Source of the DNA: Candidatus Neomarinimicrobiota bacterium
GTDB lineage: Bacteria; Fidelibacterota; JAANXI01
NCBI GenBank assembly: GCA_021734025.1
Contig: JAIPJS010000012.1
Span: forward strand, 62,001-126,000
Reading direction: 5' to 3'
DNA: 64,000 bases
Shown here piece after piece: positions 1 through 10,190 of this stretch (position 1 is its first letter; each line of letters opens with the position of its first letter). A program made the translations under genes and the position numbers. The notes beneath the pieces are model-generated. The model saw nothing but the letters and a program-made list of their open reading frames with translations. It was not told the DNA's origin and made no database searches.

Positions 1-268
1 CGTCCTTTATCTGATTTAACAGCCCGACAAGCTGCTGCGGCTGTACCGCGATAATCACCAAATCCGCCGAGCGGACGGCTTCCCGGTTATCCTTGGAGAT
101 ATGATATCCTTCGTCCTCGAACTCCTCGATGAACTGGAGATTCCGCCGGGTCAGCGTTACCTGATCAGCATCCACTTTCCCCGACTGCACAAAACCCCGG
201 GCGATGGCCTGCCCGATATTTCCTGCGCCGAGGACAGTAATCTTCTTTGCAAAAATATCGTCACTCAT
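1..268 (-). CDS. proC: Pyrroline-5-carboxylate reductase, N-terminal part (runs off the window)
   Basis: Makes proline from pyrroline-5-carboxylate with NAD(P)H in the cytoplasm. Reading leftward from the ATG at 266-268, the 89 visible codons begin MSDDIFAKKITVLGAGNIGQ, a Rossmann dinucleotide-binding motif (GAGNIG, about residues 14-19). They continue to DLVIIAVQPQQL near residue 75, the usual second strand of the ProC fold. The catalytic and dimer domains lie outside the window. It is codirectional with argH, which ends 182 bases upstream, so it may be the last gene of the amino-acid operon or have its own promoter. No convincing Shine-Dalgarno is seen. The family call is firm from the two motifs, although the gene is incomplete here. 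Confidence 0.85.
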   Translation of the reverse strand, partial: MSDDIFAKKITVLGAGNIGQAIARGFVQSGKVDADQVTLTRRNLQFIEEFEDEGYHISKDNREAVRSADLVIIAVQPQQLVGLLNQIKD

Positions 269-450
269 AACACACGTATCCCTTCTGTTCTGTAATTTGG
301 ATTCCCATTCGAATGCCAGAAAATTTTGTTAGGATTATTTAAATATACCCGATAATAAAAAAAGAAACAGCCAAATCAACCGGCATCTCATTAGAGGTGG
401 CTGCCGGGCACCCTCCCCCCAGAAGGCATCCGACAGCCATTGTGTTCCCC

Positions 451-1626
451 CTAATAGTCTTCAGAAATTTTTCTGTAGGCATCCCGGAACGGCACACCCT
501 GTTTCACGAGTTCATACGCCCGCTCGGTTGCATATAATTCCGCAGTCATTGATTCTGCACACCGATCCCGGTTAACCCCGAGATTTTCCAGTGCGTAAGT
601 CATAATGTCCAGAGATTCCAGAGTCGTCCGGAGTCCGCGCATGACCGGTTCCTTTGTCAGTTGCAAATCCCGGTGATATCCGGATTGAAGATTTGCTGCA
701 ATATTTTGCGCCTGCTGCTGCCAGCCAGCTACCTGATGATACTTAGCTCTCACTAATTCAAATACGTCCGGATTATTCTTCTGCGGCATAATGGAACTCC
801 CGGTACATAACTTTTCCGGCAATTCGAAGAAACCGTAGGCCGGAGCGCTGTAGTTCACGAGATCCGATGCCATTTTATTCAAATCCAGCATAATCATACT
901 GCATCCGTGCAAAATCGTCGCTTCGTATTTTCCGCGACTGTTTTGCGTAGCGATCGGATTCTCCTGCACTCGGCTGAATCCCATCGCCTCCGCAGTCATT
1001 GCTCTATCAAGGTTCAGCGGCACGCCGTAACCGGCGCCGGCACCCAGCGGAGACTGATCCAGCATCTCCAGCGTACTTTCCAGGAGGATTTTGTTATCCT
1101 CCATTCCGGAAATAAATGCGTTAACCCACATTCCCATGGAGGACGGCATTGCTTTTCTTGTGTGGGTGAATCCCGGTATCTCCACTTCGCCGAATCTTTC
1201 ATCAAATGCGTTGGCCGATTCATTGAACCGGTCAATTTCCTTTACCATGGAATCTAATTGCTTCCGGTAATACAGCCGGAGCGCCGTCACGACCTGATCG
1301 TTCCGGCTCCGACCGGTGTGAATCTTTTTCCCCGTGTCTCCCAGCGATTCCGTGAGCCGCTCTTCGATGGCCGTGTGGCAGTCTTCTTGTTCCGGGGAAA
1401 TCGCGAATTCACCGAATTCGGCTTCGGCCTGGATTTTCTCGAGTTCCTCAACCAGGGACTCGACTTCGGCAGACTCGAGAATTCCAATAGCGCCCAACAT
1501 CTTTGCGTGGGCTTTGGACGCCTCACAATCGTAGACGACTAGCTCCTGATCGAGTTCGTAGTCATCCCCGACCGTAAACGCTTCGATCCGCGAATCGGTA
1601 TCGGAGTCAGGACTCCACAGTTTCAT
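451..1626 (-). CDS. argH: Argininosuccinate lyase (short C-terminus)
   Basis: Last step of arginine synthesis: splits argininosuccinate into arginine and fumarate, as a cytoplasmic tetramer. The chosen start, MKLWSPDSD at 1626, matches the family N-terminus; a longer frame to 1671 would add 15 residues inside argG and is less likely. HTGRSRND lies at residues 103-110, the GFTH segment ends at His155, and the superfamily signature [11 protein letters not shown] is at 276-286 with the catalytic Ser loop. The FTVG start and AMPSSMG stretch resemble the Bacteroidetes type. The protein is 391 residues, against roughly 440-460 in most relatives, and stops just after FRDAYRKI, so the usual C-terminal 40-50 residues are missing. 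It overlaps the end of argG by 20 bases. Confidence 0.93.
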   Translation of the reverse strand: MKLWSPDSDTDSRIEAFTVGDDYELDQELVVYDCEASKAHAKMLGAIGILESAEVESLVEELEKIQAEAEFGEFAISPEQEDCHTAIEERLTESLGDTGKKIHTGRSRNDQVVTALRLYYRKQLDSMVKEIDRFNESANAFDERFGEVEIPGFTHTRKAMPSSMGMWVNAFISGMEDNKILLESTLEMLDQSPLGAGAGYGVPLNLDRAMTAEAMGFSRVQENPIATQNSRGKYEATILHGCSMIMLDLNKMASDLVNYSAPAYGFFELPEKLCTGSSIMPQKNNPDVFELVRAKYHQVAGWQQQAQNIAANLQSGYHRDLQLTKEPVMRGLRTTLESLDIMTYALENLGVNRDRCAESMTAELYATERAYELVKQGVPFRDAYRKISEDY

Positions 1627-2890
1627 TGAGCAGCTCTTCCTTGATAATGCGCCAGTCATACGGTCGGCCATCCCGCAGCACCAGGTTGTGTGCCTTCAGC
1701 CGGATAGCGCTAATATTGATAAATCCTCTGGAATCGGTGGCGTCAAATCCGCCCTCCACTTCCATGGAAGACATATCCTGGTCATACAGCGCTGTCGGAG
1801 ATTTCCGGCCGGTAACGTAGACATTCCCTTTGTACAGAGAAACAATCACCGTACCGTCGATCGCCTCCTGGCTTTTGTTAAATGCGCTCATGATAAAATC
1901 CATCTCCGGCGAAAACCAGTAGCCGTTGTAGATCAACTCGGAGAATTTCGGAATCAGCATATCCCGGAGATGCATGACCTCTTTGTCCATGGCCAGTCCC
2001 TCCAGGTCGCGGTGTGCTTCCCAGAGGATGGTGGCGCCGGGAGTCTCGTAGATTCCTCTGGACTTAATGCCGATGTACCGGTTTTCCACCATATCCACCC
2101 GGCCGATACCGTTCTCGTAGGCCAGGTCATTTAAATACTCAAACAGCTCCAGCGGGTCATCTTTTGTGACATCATCATTCAGATTGGTCACCTTTACCGG
2201 GTTGCCGTTCCTGAACTGGATTTCGACTTTGGTCTCCTCGTCCGGCGCATCTTTGGGAGACTTCGTCCGGCTGTAAACTCCCTCCGGCGCCTCGTACAGC
2301 GGATCTTCCAGCTCGCCCGCCTCGTGACTGATGTGCATCAGATTCTCGTCTTCGCTGTAAACCTTCCCGTTCGTGGACGAAATCGGGATTCCGAATTTTT
2401 CTGCGTATGCCTGCAGATCTGCACGACCTGCGAATTGGTCAAGAAATTCCGGATTCTTCCACGGGGAGATCACCGTAATCTTCGGATTGAGTGCGTAATA
2501 CGTGAGTTCAAACCGTACCTGATCGTTGCCTTTGCCTGTGGCGCCGTGAGCGACGTATTGCGCGCCTTCTTTGTCGGCGATTTCAATCTGGGCTTTCGCC
2601 AGGAGCGGCCGCGCCAGAGATGTCCCCAGCAGATAACGACCTTCGTATCGCGCGTTTCCCCGGAGTGCCGGAAAGATAAACTCGGTGACAAACTCCCGTC
2701 GCAGATCTTCAACATACACCTTGGAGGCACCGGTTTCCAGCGCCTTTGCCCGGACGGCGTCGAAGTCCTCCTGCTGTCCCACGTTTCCGACGAAGCAGAT
2801 GACCTCGTAGCCCTGGTTGTCGAGCCATTTGAGGAGGACTGAGGTATCCAGTCCTCCGCTGTAGGCCAGTACTACCTTTTTTGATTCCAT
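1607..2890 (-). CDS. argG: Argininosuccinate synthase
   Basis: Joins citrulline and aspartate with ATP to give argininosuccinate, the penultimate arginine step. The 427-residue protein, slightly longer than the usual 400-415, opens [17 protein letters not shown] with the N-type ATP-pyrophosphatase P-loop SGGLDTS at residues 11-17. [14 protein letters not shown] and the SPWKNPEF segment follow as in other ArgG proteins. It starts 34 bases after the ilvE stop and overlaps argH, so argG-argH appear to form the tail of the branched-chain amino-acid operon rather than a separate unit. No promoter is evident in the short gap before it. Confidence 0.96.
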   Translation of the reverse strand: MESKKVVLAYSGGLDTSVLLKWLDNQGYEVICFVGNVGQQEDFDAVRAKALETGASKVYVEDLRREFVTEFIFPALRGNARYEGRYLLGTSLARPLLAKAQIEIADKEGAQYVAHGATGKGNDQVRFELTYYALNPKITVISPWKNPEFLDQFAGRADLQAYAEKFGIPISSTNGKVYSEDENLMHISHEAGELEDPLYEAPEGVYSRTKSPKDAPDEETKVEIQFRNGNPVKVTNLNDDVTKDDPLELFEYLNDLAYENGIGRVDMVENRYIGIKSRGIYETPGATILWEAHRDLEGLAMDKEVMHLRDMLIPKFSELIYNGYWFSPEMDFIMSAFNKSQEAIDGTVIVSLYKGNVYVTGRKSPTALYDQDMSSMEVEGGFDATDSRGFINISAIRLKAHNLVLRDGRPYDWRIIKEELLNETVES

Positions 2891-2924
2891 TACGGTTCTA
2901 AACTTTCCATCTCACGAATTAATA

Positions 2925-4049
2925 TTACCAGGTTTCGGGCTCGACTTTGCGAATCCAGCCAAAGCGATCCTCAACGTTCCCGTACTGGATACCGGTAATC
3001 TCGTCATACAATCGCTTCGCAAACGGCCCGATATTATGTCCGTTGATGGATATGGTTTTATCCCTGTGCTGAATTTTACCCACCGGAGATATCACAGCGG
3101 CCGTCCCGGTACCGAACACCTCTTCCAGTTCCCCGTTGTCCGAGCGTTCCATCACCTCATCGATGGAGATTTGGCGCTCTTCCACCGGAGTATCCCATTC
3201 CCTGGCAATCCGGATAACCGAATCCCGGGTCACGCCGGGCAGAATTGTTCCTTCCAGCGGCGGCGTCACCAAGGTGCCGTCTATCTTGAAAAATATATTC
3301 ATAGTCCCGACTTCCTCGACGTACTTTTTTTCAGCTGCGTCGAGCCAGAGCACCTGGGTAAAGCCTTTTTCCTTGGCTTTCTTTGCCGGCAGCAGACTGG
3401 CGGCATAGTTCCCCAGTGTCTTGACCGTACCGACTCCGCCCTTGGCAGTGCGGGAGTATTCTTCCGCGGTCACCAGGCCCACCGGATTGATACCTTCTTT
3501 GTAATAGGCTCCCACAGGCGAGGTAATAATCAGGAACTTGTAGGTTTCCGACACCGCCACCGCCAGGTAGTTATCCGTGGCGAAAATGAACGGCCGGATA
3601 TACAATGCCTGACCATGAGTCTTGGGAATCCATTCATAGTCCAGCGAGATCAATGTTTTTATGGCTTCGATGAACGTCTCGTAGTCGGTCTCCGGAATGC
3701 ACAATCTCCGGCAGGAAGCATTGAACCGCTCATGGTGTTGTTCCGGGCGAAACAGGTGAACATCGCCATCTTCGCTGTAGAACGCCTTCATTCCCTCGAA
3801 TACCGCCTGACCATAATGCAATGAAGCCATGGCCGGGGCAACATCTATGGAACCGTATGGCACGATTTCCGGCGTCTGCCATTCGCCGTCTAGATAATTC
3901 ATTTCAAACATGTGATCCGAAAACGTTACACCAAACCCTGGATTATCCAGGTCTACCTTCTCCAATCGACTGTCTTGAGTTCTTGTCACCTGCATCTCGG
4001 CAGTCATGCTGCCGTTGGATTTCTCGGCAGTCTCAGTTGTGTCCCACAT
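2925..4049 (-). CDS. ilvE: Branched-chain amino-acid aminotransferase
   Basis: Transfers the amino group from glutamate to the 2-oxo acids of valine, leucine and isoleucine (PLP fold type IV). The PLP lysine is K210 in TVKTLGNYAAS, and the late motif ILPGVTRDSVI is present. The start at 4049 is chosen because AGGAG lies 8 bases upstream, giving 374 residues, close to the family length. The same frame stays open to an ATG at 4127 that overlaps the leuB stop as ATGA, so a coupled 400-residue form is possible. The adjacent leu and ilv genes share its pathway. It belongs to the larger BCAT group, not the roughly 300-residue group of E. coli. Confidence 0.94.
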   Translation of the reverse strand: MWDTTETAEKSNGSMTAEMQVTRTQDSRLEKVDLDNPGFGVTFSDHMFEMNYLDGEWQTPEIVPYGSIDVAPAMASLHYGQAVFEGMKAFYSEDGDVHLFRPEQHHERFNASCRRLCIPETDYETFIEAIKTLISLDYEWIPKTHGQALYIRPFIFATDNYLAVAVSETYKFLIITSPVGAYYKEGINPVGLVTAEEYSRTAKGGVGTVKTLGNYAASLLPAKKAKEKGFTQVLWLDAAEKKYVEEVGTMNIFFKIDGTLVTPPLEGTILPGVTRDSVIRIAREWDTPVEERQISIDEVMERSDNGELEEVFGTGTAAVISPVGKIQHRDKTISINGHNIGPFAKRLYDEITGIQYGNVEDRFGWIRKVEPETW

Positions 4050-4123
4050 CGGTTCTTCTCCTGCTGCTTCTGGGTTATGGTTTGGTGTCAGACCACTTTT
4101 GTTAGTAGTGTTTCCGACTGTTC

Positions 4124-5215
4124 TCATGTTGCTACACTTGTATGTTGTTGAAATTCATTTAGTATGGCTTCAGTCATTTCATCAGTACCGACGGCAGCGT
4201 CCGTATCGGTCAAATCACCGGTACGCACACCGTTATTCAGCACATTCTCAATACTTTGTTCAATTTGTTGTGCTGCCTCTTCCAGGTCGAAGGAAAACCG
4301 GAACATCATCGCCACAGACGCAATCGTCGCCAGCGGATTGGCAACACCTTTCCCAGCGATGTCCGGGGCGGAACCGTGTACCGGCTCATACATAGCCGTC
4401 CCGTTTCCGAGGCTAGCCGATGGCAACATTCCAATGGATCCGGTGAGCATCGAGGCTTCATCGCTCAGGATGTCACCGAACATGTTCGTCGTCAGTATCA
4501 CGTCGAACTGTTTTGGATACCGCACCAGTTGCATCGCGCAATTATCCACGAGCATATGCTCGAAATCGATTTCCGTATATTTCGTTGCCAAGGTCCCTAC
4601 CGTATCCCTCCAGAGGCGGGAAGTTTCCAAAATGTTCGCCTTGTCCACAGATGTTACCCGACCACGACGTGAACCGGCGGCTTCAAAGGCAACCTTTGCT
4701 ATCCGTGTAATCTCAGAAGTTTTGTATTCCAGGGTATCGACGGCCCGTCTGTCATCCGGTAAATCTTCCGTAAATCGGGGGCGACCGAAATAGATACCGC
4801 CGGTCAGCTCTCTCACGACAAGGATATCCACACCCTGCACGATTTCCGGTTTCAGTGAGGAAGACTCAACCAATGCATCGTAGACCTTCACCGGCCGGAG
4901 ATTCGTAAAGAGTTCTAATTCTTTCCGGAGCGCTAATAATGCAGCTTCCGGCCGTTTATCGCCGGTGTTACCGTCCCACTTCGGTCCGCCGACAGCACCC
5001 AATAAGACTGCATCCGACTCCTGGCACGCCTCGATGACCTCATCCTTGATAGGTGTATCGTACTCGTCCAGACTGGCGCCGCCCACGTGATAGCGTTCCA
5101 GATTAAAGGAGACGTCGTACAGTTCACCGACGGCTTCCATGACCCGAACGGCCGCATCCGTGACCTCAGTTCCAACACCATCGCCGGGCAACACTATGAC
5201 GTTTTTCGTCATCAT
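4124..5215 (-). CDS. leuB: 3-isopropylmalate dehydrogenase
   Basis: Oxidatively decarboxylates 3-isopropylmalate to 2-oxoisocaproate with NAD in leucine synthesis. The N-terminus TKNVIVLPGDGVGTEVT and the signature NMFGDILSDEASMLTGSIG are both intact, and the length (about 363 residues) is normal. The start is a run GTG-ATG-ATG at 5218-5210. The ATG at 5215 is preferred; it meets the leuD stop as TGATG, which implies translational coupling. A GGTGG just upstream can serve as a ribosome site. The stop at 4124-4126 overlaps a possible upstream ilvE start. Confidence 0.96.
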   Translation of the reverse strand: MMTKNVIVLPGDGVGTEVTDAAVRVMEAVGELYDVSFNLERYHVGGASLDEYDTPIKDEVIEACQESDAVLLGAVGGPKWDGNTGDKRPEAALLALRKELELFTNLRPVKVYDALVESSSLKPEIVQGVDILVVRELTGGIYFGRPRFTEDLPDDRRAVDTLEYKTSEITRIAKVAFEAAGSRRGRVTSVDKANILETSRLWRDTVGTLATKYTEIDFEHMLVDNCAMQLVRYPKQFDVILTTNMFGDILSDEASMLTGSIGMLPSASLGNGTAMYEPVHGSAPDIAGKGVANPLATIASVAMMFRFSFDLEEAAQQIEQSIENVLNNGVRTGDLTDTDAAVGTDEMTEAILNEFQQHTSVAT

Positions 5216-5781
5216 CACCGTTCCACCATTCCGGTCTGCCGTGCGTATTCAAAGATCCCGCCGGCTTCTACAATTTCGGCGACACTGCCCAGCGGCTTCA
5301 GACCGTAACTCGTGCCCTGGGTCAGGTTCTTCATCTCATTCTTGTCGCGGTCGATCTCCAATTCATCATAAGTCTCGACTTCTTCACTCAGGTCCCGGAC
5401 GCTCTCAAACGGAACGATAAATCCGCCGTCCACGGAATTCCGATAAAAGATCCGCGCATACGTTGGTGCAACCACCGCTTTAGCTCCGGCAATCATGAGC
5501 GATTCCGGTGCATGTTCCCGTGAGGAACCGCATCCGAAGTTCGGGCCGGCCACTACAATTTGAAAATCCGACTCGAATTTTTCCGGGTCGGTAAACGGGA
5601 TGTTCCCCTGCGGCAGCCCGGATTCCGCATCCGGCACGCCGGAAAGTGCGTACCGTCCGTAAAATTTACGTTCCTCCGGATCCTCCAGGCTGTATACCAA
5701 ATGCTTGGCCGGAATAATCTGATCCGTATCGATGTTTTTGCCCAATACGAAGGCTTTTCCTTTGATTTTGTCTTGTGACAT
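5215..5781 (-). CDS. leuD: 3-isopropylmalate dehydratase, small subunit
   Basis: Small (swivel-domain) subunit that pairs with LeuC to isomerise 2- to 3-isopropylmalate. The 188-residue protein has the diagnostic NIDTDQIIPAKHL near residues 16-28, FGCGSSREHAPESL in the middle and TYARIFYRNSVDGG. It follows leuC after a 104-base gap that contains a near-palindromic element, and it overlaps leuB. The FGCGSSREHAP loop indicates substrate specificity of the isopropylmalate/homoaconitate group. There is no lysine-pathway gene nearby, so LeuD is by far the best call. Confidence 0.95.
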   Translation of the reverse strand: MSQDKIKGKAFVLGKNIDTDQIIPAKHLVYSLEDPEERKFYGRYALSGVPDAESGLPQGNIPFTDPEKFESDFQIVVAGPNFGCGSSREHAPESLMIAGAKAVVAPTYARIFYRNSVDGGFIVPFESVRDLSEEVETYDELEIDRDKNEMKNLTQGTSYGLKPLGSVAEIVEAGGIFEYARQTGMVER

Positions 5782-5839
5782 GTCTGCTGTGTGCTCCGAA
5801 ATTCTCTGGTTCGTTTTTATTCAAATATTAAAATATTTA

Positions 5840-5871
5840 CTGTAGGGACATGCCATGGCACGTCTCTACAG
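5840..5871. repeat. 32-base near-palindrome between leuC and leuD
   Basis: The element starts CTGTAGGGACATGCC and its second half is the reverse complement with two mismatches, centred on CCATGG. It is the only strong structure in the 104-base leuC-leuD gap. Short GTAGGGAC/GTCTCTAC palindromes of this look are dispersed intergenic elements in many bacterial genomes (general knowledge). Here it would form a stable hairpin in the operon mRNA, but there is no T-tract, so it is unlikely to terminate transcription. It might tune the leuC:leuD ratio or be a passive miniature element. Confidence 0.6.
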
Positions 5872-5885
5872 ATTTAATTGATTTT

Positions 5886-7181
5886 CTAAAAATGCTCCCT
5901 CGGATCGGTGATCTTCCCGGTCAGTGCTGATGCCGCGACTGTATACGGCGACGCCAGGTAGACCTGTGACTCCTTGGATCCCATCCGCCCCGGAAAGTTC
6001 CGGTTCGTTGTGGAGATACAAACCTCCGGCCCGTTCAACCGGCCGAATGTATCCGACGGCCCGCCGAGGCATGCTGCGCACGACGCCTCGCCAATTTCCG
6101 CTCCGGCGGCTTCAAAGATCTCCATATAGGTCTGGCCGTTCATCTTCTCCGTCCGGAGACGTTCCGCCACTTCCGTGGATGCCGGCACGATAAACGTATC
6201 CAGTTTCACCTGTTCGCCCTTCAGGAGTTCGGCAGCGGCGACAAAGTCGGAAAACTTCCCGCCGGTACACGATCCGATGTAAGCCCGTGTCAACTCGGTG
6301 CCTTTCACTTCTTCCACAGTCGCTTTGTTGTCCGGCGAGTGCGGCTTGGCTACCATCGGCAGCATCTTGTCTGCGCGATATTCGTACACGCTGTGATACT
6401 CAGCATCCTCGTCGCTGTGCACCGGGTTGAATTCGTGATCAGTGCGGGCTTTGACGTAATCATATGTCACCTGATCCGGATTGATAACTCCGTTTTTGCC
6501 CCCGGCCTCAATGACCATGTTGGTCAGCGTCATCCGGGCTTCCATATCCATGGCTTCAATGCTGGTACCGGCGAACTCCATGGTGCGGTAGGTGGCGCCG
6601 TCCACACCGATATCACCGATGATCTGGAGGATAATATCTTTGGCCATGATGTACGGCGGAATCTCCCCATCGAAGACAAACTTCATCGTCTCGGGTACTT
6701 TCACCCAGAGTTTTCCGGTGCCCATGATAAAGGCCGCGTCGGTGTTGCCGATGCCCGTGGCAAACTCGCCGAAGGCTCCGGCTGTACAGGTGTGTGAATC
6801 GGTGCCGAACAGCACTTCGCCGGGTCGTGTAAAACCTTCTTCCGGCATGGCGACGTGGCAGACACCCTTGTACCGATCGGTGCCGACGTCATAGTAATAC
6901 GGCAGATCCTGTTCGTCCGCGAAATCCCGCAAAATGTCCACGTTCCGGTTCGCGTACTTGTCTTCCGTGAATATGTAGTGATCCGGGATAATCACCAATT
7001 TCTCTTTATCCCAGACCTGGGCTTTATCGCCGAATTGCTTTTTGAAAATTCCAATCGAAGGTGGCCCGCAGACATCGTGCGTCATTAAAACGTCCACATC
7101 CACCCAAACATTATCTCCCGGCTTCACGGATTCGTTTCCGCTGTGCCGCGCCAAAACCTTCTCTGTTAATGTCATTCCCAT
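5886..7181 (-). CDS. leuC: 3-isopropylmalate dehydratase, large subunit
   Basis: Large [4Fe-4S] subunit that works with LeuD in leucine synthesis. The iron-sulfur ligands are visible as C305 in IGSCTGG and C368/C371 in ASCAACLGG. FGTDSHTCTAGAFGEFATG lies at residues 125-143. At 431 residues it belongs to the shorter aconitase-superfamily branch (HacA/LeuC2 type) rather than the 460-470-residue enterobacterial LeuC. It follows leuA after 32 bases. Two starts three codons apart (MGM) are possible, and no strong Shine-Dalgarno decides between them. The operon context with leuA, leuD and leuB argues for isopropylmalate rather than homoaconitate as substrate. Confidence 0.94.
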   Translation of the reverse strand: MGMTLTEKVLARHSGNESVKPGDNVWVDVDVLMTHDVCGPPSIGIFKKQFGDKAQVWDKEKLVIIPDHYIFTEDKYANRNVDILRDFADEQDLPYYYDVGTDRYKGVCHVAMPEEGFTRPGEVLFGTDSHTCTAGAFGEFATGIGNTDAAFIMGTGKLWVKVPETMKFVFDGEIPPYIMAKDIILQIIGDIGVDGATYRTMEFAGTSIEAMDMEARMTLTNMVIEAGGKNGVINPDQVTYDYVKARTDHEFNPVHSDEDAEYHSVYEYRADKMLPMVAKPHSPDNKATVEEVKGTELTRAYIGSCTGGKFSDFVAAAELLKGEQVKLDTFIVPASTEVAERLRTEKMNGQTYMEIFEAAGAEIGEASCAACLGGPSDTFGRLNGPEVCISTTNRNFPGRMGSKESQVYLASPYTVAASALTGKITDPREHF

Positions 7182-7213
7182 TAGATCTATTACCGTCTTT
7201 CCTTTTCTTGGAA

Positions 7214-8452
7214 TTAGTAGATGCTCATGTAATCCTGAATTTTTTCATTGGAAAAATCTTTTGAATAGGTCCCGTCGCCATTTGAAGAACCGTTACCGCT
7301 TCCATTGAAATTCGATGCCAGCGCTTTCAATTCATCGTCTTTGACAATTTTCTTTTCGTCTGCCAGGTTGATAAACGCCTTGTAGACCTGGTCCACCTGT
7401 TTCTTGGACAGGTCAAAACCGAGCTCTCCCAGGCGAATTTTCAGTGCATGCCGTCCCGAGTGTTTACCGAGTACCAACTTATTCTTCGGGATACCTACCG
7501 ATTGCGGCGTCATAATCTCGTAGGTCATCGGATTCTTCAGTACGCCGTCCTGGTGGATACCGGCTTCGTGCGCAAAGGCGTTATCGCCCACCACTGCTTT
7601 ATTCCGCTGGACGCCATTGCCGGTGATCTCCGCCAGTAACTTGCTGGCCGGGAAGATCTCTTCCGTCTGAATCCGGGTATCCTGCTCAAATTCTTCCTGC
7701 CGGGTGCGTATTGCCATTACGATTTCTTCCAGCGAGGCGTTTCCGGCGCGCTCTCCAATGCCATTAATGGTACATTCAACCTGTTGAGCCCCATTCTGGA
7801 GCGCCATGATGGAGTTTGCTACGGCTACGCCAAGGTCATTGTGGCAGTGGACACTCAGAATGGCATCATCAATATTCGGTACGTTCTCCTTGATTCCCTT
7901 GATCAGGTCACCAAATTCCGTTGGCATGGCATAGCCCACCGTATCCGGCACATTAATGACGGTGGCGCCGGCATCGATGACCGCGGTAAATACTTCGTAC
8001 AGAAATTCCCGATCGCTGCGGGAGGCATCCTCAGCGGAAAACTCCACGTCGTCACAATATGATTTGGCATATTTTACGGCCTCAACGGCGCTCTCCAGCA
8101 CCTCTACTCTGGACTTTTTGAGCTTGTATTTCATATGGATATCCGAGGTGGCAATAAATGTGTGAATCCTGGGATATTTCGCATGCTGCAGTGCTTCCCA
8201 GGCGCGGTCGATATCCTGTTTTTTCGTCCGGCATAATCCGGCTACGCTGCACTCCGTGATCCGCTCTGCCACCTTTTTCACTGCGATAAAATCACCATCG
8301 GATGCGATTGGAAAGCCGGCTTCAATGACGTCAACCCGCAACTTTTCCAGCTGGTCAGCCATCTGGAGTTTCTCCTCCAGGTTCATACTGTATCCCGGCG
8401 ATTGTTCTCCGTCTCGTAATGTGGTATCGAAAATGTGTACTCGGCTTTCCAT
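7214..8452 (-). CDS. leuA: 2-isopropylmalate synthase lacking the C-terminal regulatory domain
   Basis: Condenses acetyl-CoA with 2-oxoisovalerate, the committed step of leucine synthesis. [15 protein letters not shown] at the N-terminus, [15 protein letters not shown] and NGIGERAGN identify the HMGL-like TIM barrel. The start has AGGAG nine bases upstream. The protein is 412 residues, about 100 shorter than the enterobacterial enzyme. After the barrel and the helical linker it ends in a Gly/Ser/Asn-rich tail (about residues 380-400) with no leucine-binding LeuA dimer domain. Short LeuA proteins occur in Bacteroidetes. Loss of the domain suggests the enzyme is not feedback-inhibited by leucine in the classical way. 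Confidence 0.93.
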   Translation of the reverse strand: MESRVHIFDTTLRDGEQSPGYSMNLEEKLQMADQLEKLRVDVIEAGFPIASDGDFIAVKKVAERITECSVAGLCRTKKQDIDRAWEALQHAKYPRIHTFIATSDIHMKYKLKKSRVEVLESAVEAVKYAKSYCDDVEFSAEDASRSDREFLYEVFTAVIDAGATVINVPDTVGYAMPTEFGDLIKGIKENVPNIDDAILSVHCHNDLGVAVANSIMALQNGAQQVECTINGIGERAGNASLEEIVMAIRTRQEEFEQDTRIQTEEIFPASKLLAEITGNGVQRNKAVVGDNAFAHEAGIHQDGVLKNPMTYEIMTPQSVGIPKNKLVLGKHSGRHALKIRLGELGFDLSKKQVDQVYKAFINLADEKKIVKDDELKALASNFNGSGNGSSNGDGTYSKDFSNEKIQDYMSIY

Positions 8453-8557
8453 TGGTTTATTCTCCTCGAAAAAGTTTCTTATGAATCAGTTGTCATCTGT
8501 TGAATTTGCAGTCTCTTGAGCTGTAACTGGGATAGATTGCCCCATAGTCGTTCATGA

Positions 8558-10183
8558 CTATCCCAATAGCTGGGCTGCCGCCTCCTCTGTTTCATGAGAA
8601 CTCTCCTGTTTCTGAGTTTTATTTTTTGTCAAGTAATACGAAAGACTGTCGATCAACGCCTGCCAGCTGGCCTCGATGATATTTTCCGACACGCCTACGG
8701 TGCCCCAGGAATTGCCGTTCTGGCTGGACTCGATCAGCACCCGGACTTTCGCTCCAGTGCCGTCCTTTTCGTTGAGCACCCGGACCTTATAATCCGTCAG
8801 GTGCATCCCGTCCACCTCTGGATAAAATTCGTGGAGCGCTTTCCGAAGAGCCCTGTCCAGCGCGTGGACCGGCCCGTTCCCCTCGGCGGCGGTATGCTCG
8901 GTTTTCCCGTTTACGTTCAAACGAATGGTCGCCTCGGAACGCGTGGCGTTGTTCATATTTTTTTCGGTCATAATACGGAAGCCTTCCAGTTCGACGGCGT
9001 CTTCCCACTCGCCGGTCATCTTTCTGACCAGAAGTTCGAATGAGGCTTCCGCCGCCTCGAACTGGTAACCGTCGTTTTCAAGCTCTTTGAGTTTCTGGAC
9101 GATCTTCGGCACATCTTTGCCGTTGCCGGACAGGTCGATATCCAGCTCATTCGCTTTATACTTCACATTGCTCTTACCAGAGAGGTCGGAAACCAACACT
9201 CGCCGCTGATTACCCACACTCTCCGGTTCGATGTGTTCGTATGTGCGCTCTTCCTTCATCACAGCGCTCACATGCACACCGCCCTTGTGAGCGAATGCAC
9301 TCTTCCCGACAAACGGGAGGTTATCCTGGTGTGTCAGATTCGCCAACTCACTTACGAAATGTGAAACCGATGTCAATTCTTTAATGTTTTCGTCCGGCAC
9401 ACACTGATAATCCCCCTTCACCTGCAGGTTCGGGATAATCGAACAGAGATTAGCGTTTCCACATCGCTCCCCGTACCCGTTGATAGTGCCCTGCACGTGC
9501 TCACATCCGGCCTGTACCGCTGCAACGCTGTTTGCCACCGCCACCTCGGAATCATTATGGGCATGGATGCCTAATTTGGTCTGCGTATATCGCTTCACAT
9601 CTTTGATGATTTTCGTCATCTCCTGTGGAAGAGTTCCGCCGTTGGTATCGCACAAGACAATGATGTCTGCTCCGGCAGATTCCGCTGCACGCAACGTTTT
9701 CATGGCGTATTCGGAGTTTGCCTTGTACCCATCAAAAAAGTGCTCGGCATCGTAGATGACTTCCTTGTCGTGCTGTTTCAGGAATTCCACCGAATTCCGG
9801 ATGAGGTCAAGGTTCTCTTCCGGTTTAATCTTCAGAGCCTGCTCTACATGGAGGATCCAGGATTTCCCAAAGATGCAAACCACAGGCGTCTCCGCATCGA
9901 TGAGCGCTTTGAGGTTCTTATCGTCCTCCGGACCGTGTCCGGCCCGCTGGGTGCTGCCGAAGGCCACAATCTTCGCATGGGAGAAAGTTTCGTTTTTCGC
10001 CCGATCGAAGAATTCCATATCCTTAGGATTGGACCCCGGCCATCCGCCTTCAATGTAATCGATACCGAAATCGTCCAACCGATGTGCGATGCGCACCTTG
10101 TCCTCAGCGGAAAAGGCAACCTTTTCGCCCTGTGTTCCATCCCGCAATGTGGTATCGAATACGTCTATATGTTTTACACCCAT
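8558..10183 (-). CDS. cimA: (R)-citramalate synthase with regulatory domain
   Basis: Condenses pyruvate and acetyl-CoA to citramalate, which LeuC/LeuD/LeuB turn into 2-oxobutyrate for isoleucine, bypassing threonine deaminase. The 541-residue length, [18 protein letters not shown], the [14 protein letters not shown] segment and [11 protein letters not shown] match the long CimA family rather than LeuA. The C-terminal part (about residues 400-520, including DYKVRVLN and KVRVLIES) is the LeuA-type dimer/allosteric domain, probably sensing isoleucine. It lies 7 bases after ilvC and 105 bases before leuA. Its stop codon falls inside a GGGATAG/CTATCCC inverted repeat. 2-isopropylmalate synthase is the alternative family, but the GWPGSNPKD motif favours CimA. 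Confidence 0.94.
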   Translation of the reverse strand: MGVKHIDVFDTTLRDGTQGEKVAFSAEDKVRIAHRLDDFGIDYIEGGWPGSNPKDMEFFDRAKNETFSHAKIVAFGSTQRAGHGPEDDKNLKALIDAETPVVCIFGKSWILHVEQALKIKPEENLDLIRNSVEFLKQHDKEVIYDAEHFFDGYKANSEYAMKTLRAAESAGADIIVLCDTNGGTLPQEMTKIIKDVKRYTQTKLGIHAHNDSEVAVANSVAAVQAGCEHVQGTINGYGERCGNANLCSIIPNLQVKGDYQCVPDENIKELTSVSHFVSELANLTHQDNLPFVGKSAFAHKGGVHVSAVMKEERTYEHIEPESVGNQRRVLVSDLSGKSNVKYKANELDIDLSGNGKDVPKIVQKLKELENDGYQFEAAEASFELLVRKMTGEWEDAVELEGFRIMTEKNMNNATRSEATIRLNVNGKTEHTAAEGNGPVHALDRALRKALHEFYPEVDGMHLTDYKVRVLNEKDGTGAKVRVLIESSQNGNSWGTVGVSENIIEASWQALIDSLSYYLTKNKTQKQESSHETEEAAAQLLG

Positions 10184-10190
10184 GTTCTAT

